Source of the DNA: Solilutibacter silvestris
GTDB lineage: Bacteria > Pseudomonadota > Gammaproteobacteria > Xanthomonadales > Xanthomonadaceae
DNA length: 64,000 nucleotides
Reading direction: 5' to 3'
Assembly: GCF_002895945.1 (NCBI RefSeq)
Contig: NZ_NPZB01000001.1
Location: 883,501-947,500 of the forward strand
This document shows positions 45,346 to 57,095 of this stretch, piece after piece. The notes under the pieces are model-generated. The model saw only the letters and a list, made by a program, of their open reading frames with translations, had not been told where the DNA came from and ran no database searches. The position numbers and the translations under genes are program-made. Positions within the stretch are counted from its first letter, which is position 1, and each line of letters starts with the position of its first letter.

Positions 45346-47022
45346 AAAAAATGCATCCGAGATTGTTTCCGAAGTCAGGAGGCGGCTGTCGCCTGCGGGC
45401 TTGAGTGAAGATAGGCCTGACGGCGGCTCGATAGGATGGTGGTCCGGGGTAAATCCCACGATCGAATATAAGGAGAGTTATGCGGTCGGAGATTTTTTGC
45501 GGTACTCCGATAGCGTCCTGGTTGAGGCAGCTTACCGCTGCATCCTGAAGCGTCCTCCAGATCCAGATGGCTTGGCTCATCATGTAGGCAAGCTCAGGGC
45601 CGGAGAAATCGATGTTGTCGACCTGCTCGCCGGGTTTCGGTGGTCGCCAGAGGGCGAGGTGCACAGAGTTCACATTGATGGCTTGCTCCTGCCTACCAAA
45701 TTGAGGCAATGGAGCAAACTGCCTCTGATCGGCCGTGTCATTCGGTGGGGGCATGGTTTATATCGAGTGGGTAGCGTCGATCGACGAGTAAATGCGCGTG
45801 CTGCCCGGCAGGCGTATGAATTCAAGGAGCTAGGCGATCACTTGAACAGGTTGGCGGCTGGTGTTTTAAGCCAGTTTGCAGCAATCACCGAGAGGGCCGA
45901 ACTTCGCGAAGGCCGTGCGAATCAGGCATTGCATGATATTGAAGAGGCAGTGGCTGGAGGACTTCGTGCAGCCGAGCAGCGAATTCAAGGTACGAATGAC
46001 GAGGCAATTGGTCTGAAATCAAGGATGATGGATTTCGAACAGGGTCTCGCACGTGAACGCAAGGCTGCCGGTGTTTTGGCTGATGGCCTGAAATCAAGGA
46101 TGATGGATTTCGAACAGGGTCTAGCACGTGAACACAACGCCACCGGTGTTTTGGCAGATGAATTACGCAAGCTTGAAGGTCGTGCATTGCAACTGGACAG
46201 TGGGATCACAGCCCTATCGAGCCATCATCATGTCTTCGAGCAGGAACTTGCACGGTTCAATCAGCTTGCCGTAGAGGCCCAAAGGGCGCGAGCGATCATC
46301 GAGAGCCACGAGCGTGAGCTTGAGATCGCGCGGGAAGCAGAAAGGCGCCTTGACTCCCTGTATGTCAATTTCGAAAGCCAGTTCAGAGGTGACAGCGCAT
46401 TGTTGCGCGTACGGATGCTGCCATACATCGACATCCTGAGGGAGGCGGGGATCCTGGAATCAGGGTTGCCTGTTCTGGATGTGGCGTGTGGCAACGGTGA
46501 ATGGCTGGAAATCCTCAGGGAGAACGGAATTGCTGCGTGTGGAGTGGACTCGAACAAGACGTTCGTTGAGCTCTGCAATGCAAAGGGGCTTGATGTTCAT
46601 GCAATGGACGCCTTGGGATTTCTCAGAGGCCAGCCTGAATCGGTTTATTCCGCCGTGACCTCGATGCATTTGGTCGAGCATCTGGCGCTGATTGATCTGG
46701 TGGCGCTGTTGGATGAGGCGCACCGCACTTTGCAGCCAGGTGGACTGCTGATCCTCGAGACTCCCAATCCGGAGAATTTCGCGGTGAGCAGCATCGATTT
46801 TTATAATGATCCGACGCATCGGAATCCGATTCCCCCCAACACCTTGAAATGGATGGTTGAAGCCAGAGGGTTCACGCAGGCGAGAATTGAGCGATTGACC
46901 GCTGGGCGTGATTGGGGGGCACCGGATTTGCTCGATCCGGCACTGCCTGGAGCAAACTCGATCAATCAGCTCCTGAATCGGGCTCGTGCTGCACCGGATT
47001 ACGCGGTGATCGGAGTCAAAGT

Positions 47023-47026
<4 letters not shown>
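45338..47026 (+). CDS. DUF4214-coiled coil-SAM methyltransferase (WbdD-like chain terminator, inferred)
   Basis: A 562-residue three-part protein. Residues about 59-105 match DUF4214 (AYRCILKRPPDPDGLAHHVG). Residues about 155-345 are a long coiled coil that includes two copies of a 25-residue unit. Residues 360-562 are a class I methyltransferase with motif I VLDVACGNGEWL (379-390), then MHLVEHL and LETPNPENF. Its place between wzt and the sugar genes, and the coiled coil, recall WbdD, which caps O8/O9a chains and sets their length; however, no kinase domain is present and the domain order differs. I infer terminal methylation of the polymer. Confidence 0.82.
46010..46159 (+). repeat. 75-bp tandem duplication within the coiled-coil gene
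   Basis: Two adjacent 75-bp units (46010-46084 and 46085-46159) encode 25-residue copies that both begin GLKSRMMDFEQGLARE and end GVLAD. They differ at only a few bases and keep the reading frame, adding one unit to the coiled coil. Confidence 0.9.
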
Positions 47027-48893
<1,867 letters not shown>

Positions 48894-48908
48894 TCCACGG
48901 AGCCGATC

Positions 48909-51900
48909 ATGATCCGGATCGCCCTCGACCTGCAGGCGGGACAAACCGAGTCCCGACATCGCGGGATTGGTCGTTACAGCCTGGATCTGATGGAGCATGT
49001 AACTCGTGAAACACTCTCTTCAAGAAACCACGAGTTGGCATTCGGCATTGATGGCACCTACGGCGACACTGCGCAGGCAATGGAATCGTTCGTTCGCGCC
49101 AATGCTGGTGACAGGGCACAAACGAGTCGGTATTTTTATGCGGGCGCACGCTACCAACATGGGCACCAGGAAGACAGATTACGTCCCTTGGCGTGCGAGA
49201 TCGTTCGCGATCACTACCAGCGACTGGGGGCGAATGTCGTCCACGTCAACAGCCTATTCGAAGGATTCGTCGAACATGCTTCGGGCGTAGCCGGTGTAGC
49301 GGACGTCGAATCTGCCGTTACTTCGGTCACGATGTACGACCTCATTCCACTCGTGTTCGCGGATCATTATCTGCGCAACGAGGAATATGCGGCGTGGTAC
49401 CGACGCGCGCTTGCTGATCTGCAGCGCTTCGATCTCCTGTTGTGCATCTCGGAAGCTACCCGGCGTGACGCGGTAAACCTTCTTGGCATCCCGCATTTCC
49501 GCACTGCCGTCATCCATGCGGGTGTTTCCGGGATATTCCAACCGGACCCGGACGCTTCGATGCGGCACCGAGAATTTTTGCGCGGATGCGGGATCCAGGG
49601 ACGATTCGTGCTCTATACGGGGAATGGTGACTTTCGCAAGAATCTTCCATTCGCGATCAGGGCGTTCTCAAGGATCGACCCCCGCGATCGGCGAGGGGTG
49701 CAATTGGTCTTCAACCAAGTGGAGCGCGAGGATGAGTTGCGTGCGTTGGCAGCCAAGGAAGGGCTGACCCGGAACGACTTCGTGATCACCGGCAAGATCC
49801 CCGATGCGGATCTCGTCAAGTTATTGCAATCATGCGATGTATTCTTTTTCCCGTCCCTCTATGAGGGTTTCGGCCTTCCGGTCGTTGAGGCCATGGCCTG
49901 TGGCGCTCCTGTACTTTCGGCAGCGAACTCGAGCCTGGAAGAAATCGTGCAGCGTGAGGATGCACTGTTCGACGCGACGAATGTCGAAGAAGCCGCCGCA
50001 AGGTTGACGAAGGTTTTGCAAGAGCGGGACTTTCGTCATTCATTGTCCGAATGGGGCAAGAGCCATGCTCGCCAATTCACTTGGGAAAACTCCGCGAAGC
50101 TGGCTTTGGACGCATGGCAGGAAGCGGCAGAGCGCAAGCATGCACAGCGCGACATGCGGCAACACCATAAGCGGCGACAGCGCATCGCAGTAGTCACACC
50201 GTTGCCACCGGAAGCAACTGGAATTGCAGGTTATGCAGCGCTCGTACTGCCGTCGCTTGCATCCCGCTTCGACATTGAAATATTCACGACAGCAGAGATT
50301 GCGAAGGTTCCCGAATACCTGAAAGCGTATCCGACCCATAGTTGGCACGGGCTCGATGAACGCGCGGGCGAGTTCGATGCCATTGTCTACCAGTTCGGAA
50401 ACTCGCCTTTTCATATGCACATGTTCGAGTTGCTGGAAAAGCATCCGGGCGTGGTCGTCATGCACGACGCCTACCTGAGCTCAATACTCGCCTATATGGA
50501 TTCCGCGCATCCAGGCTTGTTCACCAAAGAGCTTGGGTATTCGCATGGCCGTCCTGCCCTTGCCTGCCTCGAAAATACTGGCATGGCGGATGCCAAGCTG
50601 AAGTTCCCAGCTTCGCGGCGCGTCATCGAACAGGCGGACGCACTGATCGTGCATAGCAGTCACTCCGTGGACGTACTTTCCGAGTTTTTCCCACTTGCGG
50701 CCCGGCCTAATATTTTCCACGCTCCCATGCCGCTGCATACCCTCAGTCAGGAGGGTGCAGCGCGCCGATGGCAGTCGGCACGGGAATTGTTCGGAATTTC
50801 AGAGCACGAGTTTCTCGTTGTTTCCTTCGGCTTTCTTGCAGACACGAAGCTCAATGACCTCCTTATGGAGGCCGCGGAGATGCTTCCTGACAAGCTACGC
50901 CCGCTCGTCCGGATCGTATTCGTCGGCGAAAACGAAGGATCGGACTACGGCGCGCGCATGCGCACCTTGATTGCCGACAGTTCGATCCGTACGCAGATCA
51001 CCGGTTTTGTTGACGATGCGACATACTCCGCTTGGCTTGATGCTGCCGATTGCGCGGTCCAGCTACGCGCCAGCAGTCGTGGCGAAACCTCCAAGGCCGT
51101 CTATGACTGTATGGCTTCGGGAATTCCCACCATCGTGAACGATTACGCAAGCTTTTCCGAGATTGATCCGGCCGCAGTAATCAAGATCGGAGCGCGGCCA
51201 ACCGCCATCGAGCTGGCGCGATCGATTGAAACGCTGCTGGCCGACCCTGGTGAGCGATCTCGTGTTTCGGAAGCTGCCAGGCATTGCATTGAACACCAGC
51301 ACGATCCGGATCTCACGGCCGCCGTTTACGGGGCTGCCATTGATGCAGCTGCTGCGGTGAGGGGTGCGCGGAGCGCGTCGAACCTGATTTCATCGATGGA
51401 GCAGCGGTTCCGCGGCCGCGATCAGGACGCGGCCATCGAGCTTCCTGCGATCGGGCACGCGTTGGCCCGCGAGGATGCAGCGAATGGGGTTCCGCAAGTC
51501 GTACTCGATCTCAGCGAAGTCATCGATCAGGACTACGGAACGGGGATCCATCGTGTTGTGCGCAATTTTGCACGCGAGTTGATGCTTTCAGAACAACCGA
51601 CGCTGTGGACATGCAAGGCGATCGCGCATGCGCGAGATGGTTCCATCCGAAATGCTGAAGAACGAGTTCCGGTGCTGCTTGGACTGCCTGCGATGGATAC
51701 ACCACGGAAATGGAAGCCCGGGGATGTCTTCTTCATGCTGGATTCTGCCTGGGAGAAGCCTGAGCGTTTCGATGGAACCATCAAATCCGTCCATGATGCC
51801 GGGGGGCGCGTGAGTGCTTTCGTACACGATTTAATTCCATTGCGATATCCGCATTATTGTGTTGACTACATGCCGACGGTATTCGGGCACTGGTTGAGAT

Positions 51901-52616
51901 ATGTTGTATCAAATTGTGATCTCATCGTTTGCAACTCGAAGGCGACGGCAGATGATCTATGTGCCTGGATAGAGGAGACTGGCATTGGGGGCAGCAGCTG
52001 CCCGCGTATCGAATCCGTGCAGCTCGGATGTGATTTACGGGAGCCTGCTGTTGACTCCTTCGTGAATGAAAATGTCAAACATGCCATGGAGGGCCAGCAC
52101 AGGGCTTTTGTCATGGTCGGCACAATAGAACCACGGAAAGGCTACGACACTGCGCTGGATGCCTTTGATCTTGCTTGGAATTCTGGTGCGGATGTCCGCT
52201 TGGTGATTTTTGGAAAGCAGGGATGGAATACCGAAAACATTCGCGATCGTATTCGGAAGCACAGGGAATTTGGTAAACGCCTGTTTTGGTTTGAAAAGGC
52301 CAGCGATGGCGATTTGACCCATGGCTATCGAAATGCGGCATGTCTGATCCAAGCGTCACACTGTGAGGGCTTTGGACTGCCAATCGTGGAGGCAGCGCAA
52401 TGGCGAGTGCCTCTGATCTTGTCAGATATTCCGGTATTTAGAGAATTGGCTGGTAGGGGAGCCCGTTACTTCACTCCGGGTAGCTCAGACGCACTATTTA
52501 GGCTTCTGGCTGACGATTCTCCTTGCGATATCGAAAATATCGTCAATGTCGATTGGTCATGGCAATCTGCCGCGCTGAAGTTGGGGAATTTTCTTCGTGG
52601 AAAATCGGCGCCATGA
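48909..52616 (+). CDS. Three-domain GT4 glycosyltransferase, probable D-rhamnan/mannan polymerising enzyme
   Basis: A 1235-residue protein with three GT-B modules in one chain. Module 1 (about 1-400) has GIGRYSLDLMEHV and YEGFGLPVVEAMACGAPVLS near residue 318. Module 2 (about 425-800) begins RIAVVTPLPPEATGIAGYA and carries SSRGETSKAVYDCMASGIP near 720, where the last acidic residue of E-x7-E is Asp. Module 3 (about 860-1235) begins VVLDLSEVIDQDYGTGIHRVVRNF and has HCEGFGLPIVEAAQWRVP near 1151. Each module could form one linkage type. WbdA of E. coli has two such modules. Translation starts at ATG 48909, 15 bp after gmd. Confidence 0.88.
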   Translation: MIRIALDLQAGQTESRHRGIGRYSLDLMEHVTRETLSSRNHELAFGIDGTYGDTAQAMESFVRANAGDRAQTSRYFYAGARYQHGHQEDRLRPLACEIVRDHYQRLGANVVHVNSLFEGFVEHASGVAGVADVESAVTSVTMYDLIPLVFADHYLRNEEYAAWYRRALADLQRFDLLLCISEATRRDAVNLLGIPHFRTAVIHAGVSGIFQPDPDASMRHREFLRGCGIQGRFVLYTGNGDFRKNLPFAIRAFSRIDPRDRRGVQLVFNQVEREDELRALAAKEGLTRNDFVITGKIPDADLVKLLQSCDVFFFPSLYEGFGLPVVEAMACGAPVLSAANSSLEEIVQREDALFDATNVEEAAARLTKVLQERDFRHSLSEWGKSHARQFTWENSAKLALDAWQEAAERKHAQRDMRQHHKRRQRIAVVTPLPPEATGIAGYAALVLPSLASRFDIEIFTTAEIAKVPEYLKAYPTHSWHGLDERAGEFDAIVYQFGNSPFHMHMFELLEKHPGVVVMHDAYLSSILAYMDSAHPGLFTKELGYSHGRPALACLENTGMADAKLKFPASRRVIEQADALIVHSSHSVDVLSEFFPLAARPNIFHAPMPLHTLSQEGAARRWQSARELFGISEHEFLVVSFGFLADTKLNDLLMEAAEMLPDKLRPLVRIVFVGENEGSDYGARMRTLIADSSIRTQITGFVDDATYSAWLDAADCAVQLRASSRGETSKAVYDCMASGIPTIVNDYASFSEIDPAAVIKIGARPTAIELARSIETLLADPGERSRVSEAARHCIEHQHDPDLTAAVYGAAIDAAAAVRGARSASNLISSMEQRFRGRDQDAAIELPAIGHALAREDAANGVPQVVLDLSEVIDQDYGTGIHRVVRNFARELMLSEQPTLWTCKAIAHARDGSIRNAEERVPVLLGLPAMDTPRKWKPGDVFFMLDSAWEKPERFDGTIKSVHDAGGRVSAFVHDLIPLRYPHYCVDYMPTVFGHWLRYVVSNCDLIVCNSKATADDLCAWIEETGIGGSSCPRIESVQLGCDLREPAVDSFVNENVKHAMEGQHRAFVMVGTIEPRKGYDTALDAFDLAWNSGADVRLVIFGKQGWNTENIRDRIRKHREFGKRLFWFEKASDGDLTHGYRNAACLIQASHCEGFGLPIVEAAQWRVPLILSDIPVFRELAGRGARYFTPGSSDALFRLLADDSPCDIENIVNVDWSWQSAALKLGNFLRGKSAP

Positions 52617-52694
52617 AATTCCGGATCACTACATACACGTTGACTGGGTGATAGTGATAGTGCATGTATTCCCTGAATAATATGGAGAAAATTA

Positions 52695-53438
52695 GTGAAT
52701 GAAGTTTCTCAATTGGATGGATCCGTCTCATTTCTCACATCCCACTGGGGAGTTTGTGAGCTAATAAGTCGCGCGGAAGAATTTCATCTGCAGTTGATTC
52801 ATCGGTCGCGCATACTAATGGTCAACCGCTTGCTACCACCTGCTGCAAGAATCTTGGACCTTGGCGGAGCTAATGCGCCCCTGTATCACATGGGGTATCA
52901 ACATCCCTTCCAAGAACTCGTAATGGTTGACCTCCCGAAAGAAGAACGTCATGAGATGTACCGGGATATTGATGTAGCGGTTGACGCTCAAGGTCGTGTA
53001 AGCATTCACTACAGCGACATGACGCATCTACCTATGCTCCCTGACGAATCCTTTGATCTGGTGTGGTCAGGTCAATCGATCGAGCATGTGGACCTGCATG
53101 CGGGCGCCAATATGTGCAAAGAAGCGTTTAGATTGTTGAAGAGGGGAGGGTATTTTTGCTTGGACACGCCCAATCGGGCGCTCACAAAAATCCATACCAG
53201 TGATTGGCACGGCGGATTCATCCATCCGGAACACAAGCACGAATACACCAATGACGAATTGCGCTCACTTCTGGAGGCGACCGGGTTCGAAATTGAAGTG
53301 AATATGGGTGTTTGCGAGATGCCTAAAACAGTAGAGACGGGCAAGTTCCATTACACAGACTTTGTTGTCGGCAATCCGGTCACCCCGCAGCCTGAGGGCG
53401 CCTATTGCATTTATTTCGGTTGTGTCCGCCCTTATTAA
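52695..53438 (+). CDS. SAM-dependent methyltransferase in the O-antigen locus
   Basis: A 247-residue class I methyltransferase. Motif I is RILDLGGANAPLYHMG (Gly-rich SAM loop), DLVWSGQSIEHVDL is motif II-like and LLKRGGYFCLDTPNRALT is motif III. The substrate is unknown, plausibly a sugar of the O-chain. It starts at GTG 52695 with GGAG upstream. GC content drops from here onward compared with the upstream polysaccharide genes. An insertion-sequence remnant begins right after its stop. Confidence 0.8.
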   Translation: MNEVSQLDGSVSFLTSHWGVCELISRAEEFHLQLIHRSRILMVNRLLPPAARILDLGGANAPLYHMGYQHPFQELVMVDLPKEERHEMYRDIDVAVDAQGRVSIHYSDMTHLPMLPDESFDLVWSGQSIEHVDLHAGANMCKEAFRLLKRGGYFCLDTPNRALTKIHTSDWHGGFIHPEHKHEYTNDELRSLLEATGFEIEVNMGVCEMPKTVETGKFHYTDFVVGNPVTPQPEGAYCIYFGCVRPY

Positions 53439-53439
53439 A

Positions 53440-53670
53440 GGGTTCTTTGCGCCGCCGAGCATGAGTCGGCATGGGAACTATCAGGATAACGCGGTCACGG
53501 AGAGCTTCATCAGCGCATTGAAGAAGGAGCAGATCAAGCGGCGGATCTACCCGGACCGAGAGGCGGCAAGATCAGATGTGTTCGATCATATCGAGATATT
53601 CTACAACCTGATCAGGTGACATGGCTCCGCTGGCAACCTACCAATAGAGTTCGAAAGGCATTATGCCTAG
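53440..53670 (+). mobile_element. Decayed IS3-family transposase (C-terminal fragment)
   Basis: Translation from about 53449 gives PSMSRHGNYQDNAVTESFIS, then LKKEQIKRRIYPDREAARSD and FDHIEIFYNLIR, the C-terminal part of an IS3-family OrfB integrase. A TGA at 53617-53619 interrupts the frame, yet HGSAGNLPIEFERHYA continues in the same frame to a TAG at 53668-53670, matching the normal C-terminal end. The stop therefore looks like a CGA-to-TGA nonsense change. The DDE Asp residues and the left part are missing, so it is inactive. Confidence 0.85.
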
Positions 53671-53762
53671 AGCTGTTCCTGATTGTCTGTGGAACTCTGG
53701 GCGGTCCAAGTAGAAGTGGCATGCAGAATTTAAATGCAGATATGGGGCGGGACTAATTACGT

Positions 53763-55952
53763 ATGACCAATGAGGACATGGCTATTAATACGCAATATGG
53801 ATATAAGGCTGCTCGGGCTTCCAAGTTCAGTATGTTTAAAAAAACAGGCATTGACCTTTTTCTAGTTGCGGCTGTGTTTTGCCTGATTGGCATATGGTAC
53901 GCCGGGCCAGCATTTTTTTCGCATTTTGCGGATGGGATTCCGGTGAGCTCTGCCGGGGGTGGCGTAGGCCATATGATCCCTGGCGATCAATATGAAATGT
54001 ATTATCGCCATACATTGCCCTACTACAATATTCGCAATGGGCACAGTCTTTTTTATTCTGGTTATGAATATAACCTCGGGCAAACAAAAACGTTCGTCGA
54101 CGGGATGATTTATTTGCCGTTTGCGTTATTGGTGTCAATGCTTGCTTTTATTGTTGGTCCCGTAGCTGCGGTAAATGCCGTCATTATTCTTAGTTTTACA
54201 TTTTGCGCAATCAGCGGATTTCTACTCGGAAGAGCATTAACTGCAAGTCGTGTAGGCGGCTGGGTATGTGCGGCAATTGTCGCATTGCTCCCATTTAGGA
54301 TTGGGTTCCTTTTTGGGGAAATGTTTTATGCGACTGATATGGCCTTTGTGCCCTTGGCATTATTTTTCTTCTGCAAGAATATGCAAACTAGGAAATGGGG
54401 TTATGCAGCAGCTTTCGCGCTAACGGTGCTTGCGCTTGCTACGTCGAATTTCGCGTTACTGTACTGGTTCCTGCTTTTTTTCTGCCCACTGTTCTTTTTA
54501 ATGACCGTCCGCCTTGTGAGTCAGTCACGAGGAAACTGGAGAGCCTTGATTCCAAGCTTGTTGGCCGTTGCGTTGCCGTTCTCGATCATGGGGATTTATT
54601 TGCTTCATGTGAAGGCGGTTATGAACGAGAGCTCGTTAAAAACGGGCCAACACATCGAAGAAGTCAGAACTTATAGTCCGATCCTATCTGATTTTTTAAG
54701 CAAGTGGAATGGTAATGAGCGCACAATTTATCTTGGGATAGCATGTTTGCTCGGTATTGTTGGTTGGGGTCTTTGTTTACGCCAGTGGAACCAAGAGAAA
54801 GATTCAGTGGTTTCTCTGATGCGCAAATATCTAATGTTGATGTTCCCCCTTATCTATGTGTTGGCTTTTGGGACGACTTTTGGGGATCTTACTAAGATCC
54901 ATCTTTACGAATGGATGTTCCACCATGTCCCATTTGCAAATGGATCCAGAACGCCCGGACGGCTAATGCCTTTGGTTGCTGTTTCATGCGCGCCTCTGGC
55001 AGGGTACGCAGTGGCTTGGTTTGCTGGGAAGCTTAAAGATCCGAGAGTTCGGGCGATAGTGGCGGTTGCTGCCATATCCATCATTGCTATCGATTTCAAA
55101 TTTTCAAATGCAACAATGACTACTCTGGATAGCAATAATCGAGCTTATGCAGTAATTGGGAATAACGCAGATAGCTCGACTGTGCTCGGGATACCCGTAC
55201 AGTTCAATGCTGATCATTATCTGAATACAACATATATGTATTACGGATTGGTTAATAACTTGAGAATGGTGAACGGACATAGTTCGACATATCCGCCAGG
55301 CTGGGAGAAATTCGAAGCTATTGCTGATCCCTTGAACGAAGGCGCTGCGAGCCGTGAGGTACTGCATGAAATGACGAGGCGCGGAATCGGATATCTCGCT
55401 GTGCACATGACCGCGAACGAGCCAAAGGCCATGCCTTTAGTAACGGCGATGTTTGATAGGAATCCAGCGTTGTCGCTGTTAGCGCAGGACAGGGGTATTT
55501 ACATTTATAAAATTAAAGATCCCAGCTTGGCTCCGATTGCAATTGAGCCGGGTAATGTTGCGGAGGCCCTTGCTGCTGACCCTGAGGCAAATAAAGCAAC
55601 GCCTGATGTGCAAGAGCTTTCAGGTTGGTATGGTCGGGAAGAATATCCAAATCAGGCGCCGTTCCAGTGGATGCATGGCATCAAATCCATTGTACTGGTG
55701 CGTACCAAGCAGGGTAGGCAGCCCCAACACCTGAAATTTTCGTATAAGTGCCCCACTGGACAATTAACGGTGGAAGGGCAGGGTATTTCGGTTCAACAGG
55801 ACGCCAAGAATCAAGAAGGGTGGACGAATGTAGTGGTTTCTGTTCCACTGGGCAAAACAACCGTATTAGGGCTAACAGCCGCCACTTTATATACAGTTGC
55901 GACAGACGAGCGGAAGTTCGGATGCATGGTCAGAGAATTCAGCATCAACTAA
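53763..55952 (+). CDS. Polytopic membrane protein, GT-C/YfhO-like (putative O-antigen sugar transferase)
   Basis: A 729-residue protein with about 12 hydrophobic segments in the first 470 residues, followed by a roughly 250-residue soluble C-terminal domain. The first periplasmic loop after TM1 holds GDQYEMYYRHTLPYYNIRNG, reminiscent of the acidic first loop of GT-C enzymes. Such proteins use polyprenyl-phosphate sugars, which a GtrB-like enzyme encoded nearby could provide. No named family is certain. The gene is clearly AT-richer than the genome and is probably acquired. ATG 53763 or 53778 could start it. The 92-bp gap before it holds nothing. Confidence 0.72.
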   Translation: MTNEDMAINTQYGYKAARASKFSMFKKTGIDLFLVAAVFCLIGIWYAGPAFFSHFADGIPVSSAGGGVGHMIPGDQYEMYYRHTLPYYNIRNGHSLFYSGYEYNLGQTKTFVDGMIYLPFALLVSMLAFIVGPVAAVNAVIILSFTFCAISGFLLGRALTASRVGGWVCAAIVALLPFRIGFLFGEMFYATDMAFVPLALFFFCKNMQTRKWGYAAAFALTVLALATSNFALLYWFLLFFCPLFFLMTVRLVSQSRGNWRALIPSLLAVALPFSIMGIYLLHVKAVMNESSLKTGQHIEEVRTYSPILSDFLSKWNGNERTIYLGIACLLGIVGWGLCLRQWNQEKDSVVSLMRKYLMLMFPLIYVLAFGTTFGDLTKIHLYEWMFHHVPFANGSRTPGRLMPLVAVSCAPLAGYAVAWFAGKLKDPRVRAIVAVAAISIIAIDFKFSNATMTTLDSNNRAYAVIGNNADSSTVLGIPVQFNADHYLNTTYMYYGLVNNLRMVNGHSSTYPPGWEKFEAIADPLNEGAASREVLHEMTRRGIGYLAVHMTANEPKAMPLVTAMFDRNPALSLLAQDRGIYIYKIKDPSLAPIAIEPGNVAEALAADPEANKATPDVQELSGWYGREEYPNQAPFQWMHGIKSIVLVRTKQGRQPQHLKFSYKCPTGQLTVEGQGISVQQDAKNQEGWTNVVVSVPLGKTTVLGLTAATLYTVATDERKFGCMVREFSIN

Positions 55953-56018
55953 TTTTTTTAAAAAAGAATTTATCGTGATGGTGGACCACTCAGCATATAA
56001 ATTTTTTACGTAGGGCGT

Positions 56019-56639
56019 TCATCGAGTGCAACTCATCACTGCATAGGTATACGGGACACGCAAGAGGTCATGCCTTGCTTGGATATTCTTGGCGCTGAAG
56101 CGCTCGGATACGAGATCCATATAACCTTCACAGGTTCGTACATTTTGACCACGGTCGCGACGGATAAGTTCGTGCGCGACCCATGCTTGTCCGGAAACGA
56201 ACACGGGGTCTACTGTAATAAGGCGTCCCCCATGGGCAAGTCGATCATACAAGCTATTGATTAGCCCATATGCAGCTGCATCATCTAGATGGTGAAGCAC
56301 CCCGAAAGCAATGGCGACCTGGCATGGTGGAATATCTGATGACCCCATGGTCGTCACGTCGGCGCACTGGAATTGTCCGCGAGCAGCAAACCTGCGCTTG
56401 GCCGAGTCAATATAGTGCTGCGACAAATCAAAACCGTAATATCTGATGTTCTCAGGTAAGAACTTCAATATTTCGGCCGTTCCGCAACCAATATCTACTA
56501 CCACATCTCCAGGTTGGGCGCGAATATAATCTTCGCATACTACTTTGCGGGCGTGGGTAACGCCTAGCATTCCTTGTAGCGCGTCATAAGCCCAAGGCAT
56601 GGAAAGAATGGAACGTATACCAGTTGTGATCTGCGCCAT
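56019..56639 (-). CDS. SAM-dependent methyltransferase
   Basis: A 206-residue class I methyltransferase with motif I VVVDIGCGTAEILKFL, then YGFDLSQHYIDSAKRRF, CQVAIAFGVLHHLDD and HGGRLITVDPVF. It is last in the minus-strand operon after the GtrA-like gene (45 bp gap). The substrate is unknown, perhaps a lipid- or polymer-linked sugar. Base composition is low in GC like its neighbours. Confidence 0.82.
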   Translation of the reverse strand: MAQITTGIRSILSMPWAYDALQGMLGVTHARKVVCEDYIRAQPGDVVVDIGCGTAEILKFLPENIRYYGFDLSQHYIDSAKRRFAARGQFQCADVTTMGSSDIPPCQVAIAFGVLHHLDDAAAYGLINSLYDRLAHGGRLITVDPVFVSGQAWVAHELIRRDRGQNVRTCEGYMDLVSERFSAKNIQARHDLLRVPYTYAVMSCTR

Positions 56640-56684
56640 GATGGTATCCCCTAAAGCTAGATGGTCAATAGCATGAAATAGTGT

Positions 56685-57095
56685 TCATTTGATGCGCATC
56701 ACCCATCTTGAAAGTAGAAAAGTCATTGGGAGGGTGATGAGAACACTAAAGGCCAGCCCCAATGACTCACGGATGTGCAGCGACTCAACGGCTAGTTTGA
56801 TCAGAACGTATCCGATCGCGAACTGCAGCACGTAAACCATGGGGAAAAGTAAAGCTGATTTCCTATTCAACGGCTCATTAAATACCAACGTAGCGTTTGA
56901 ATAATACGCAAGCGCGATACCGATTACGTACGAGGCTACGTATGCTGTTTGGTAAGTGAACCAAAGCAGCATCAATAGATATGCGCCATAACTCAACACC
57001 GCACATAAAACGCGTGCTATCGCGAATTTAGTAAATTCCCCCATGGATTCGCTTGTGTTTTCGGGAGAAGACTTGTATTCAGGAATGGGTTTCAT
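56685..57095 (-). CDS. GtrA-family membrane protein (putative polyprenyl-phosphate-sugar flippase)
   Basis: A 136-residue protein with four transmembrane helices, matching GtrA: FTKFAIARVLCAVLSYGAYLLML, YVIGIALAYYSNATLVFNEP and LPMTFLLSRWVMRIK. GtrA proteins work with a GtrB polyprenyl-phosphate glycosyltransferase to bring a sugar to the periplasmic face. Its N-terminus overlaps the GtrB-like gene by 17 bp; a Met at the GEFTKF segment is an alternative start. Confidence 0.87.
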   Translation of the reverse strand: MKPIPEYKSSPENTSESMGEFTKFAIARVLCAVLSYGAYLLMLLWFTYQTAYVASYVIGIALAYYSNATLVFNEPLNRKSALLFPMVYVLQFAIGYVLIKLAVESLHIRESLGLAFSVLITLPMTFLLSRWVMRIK

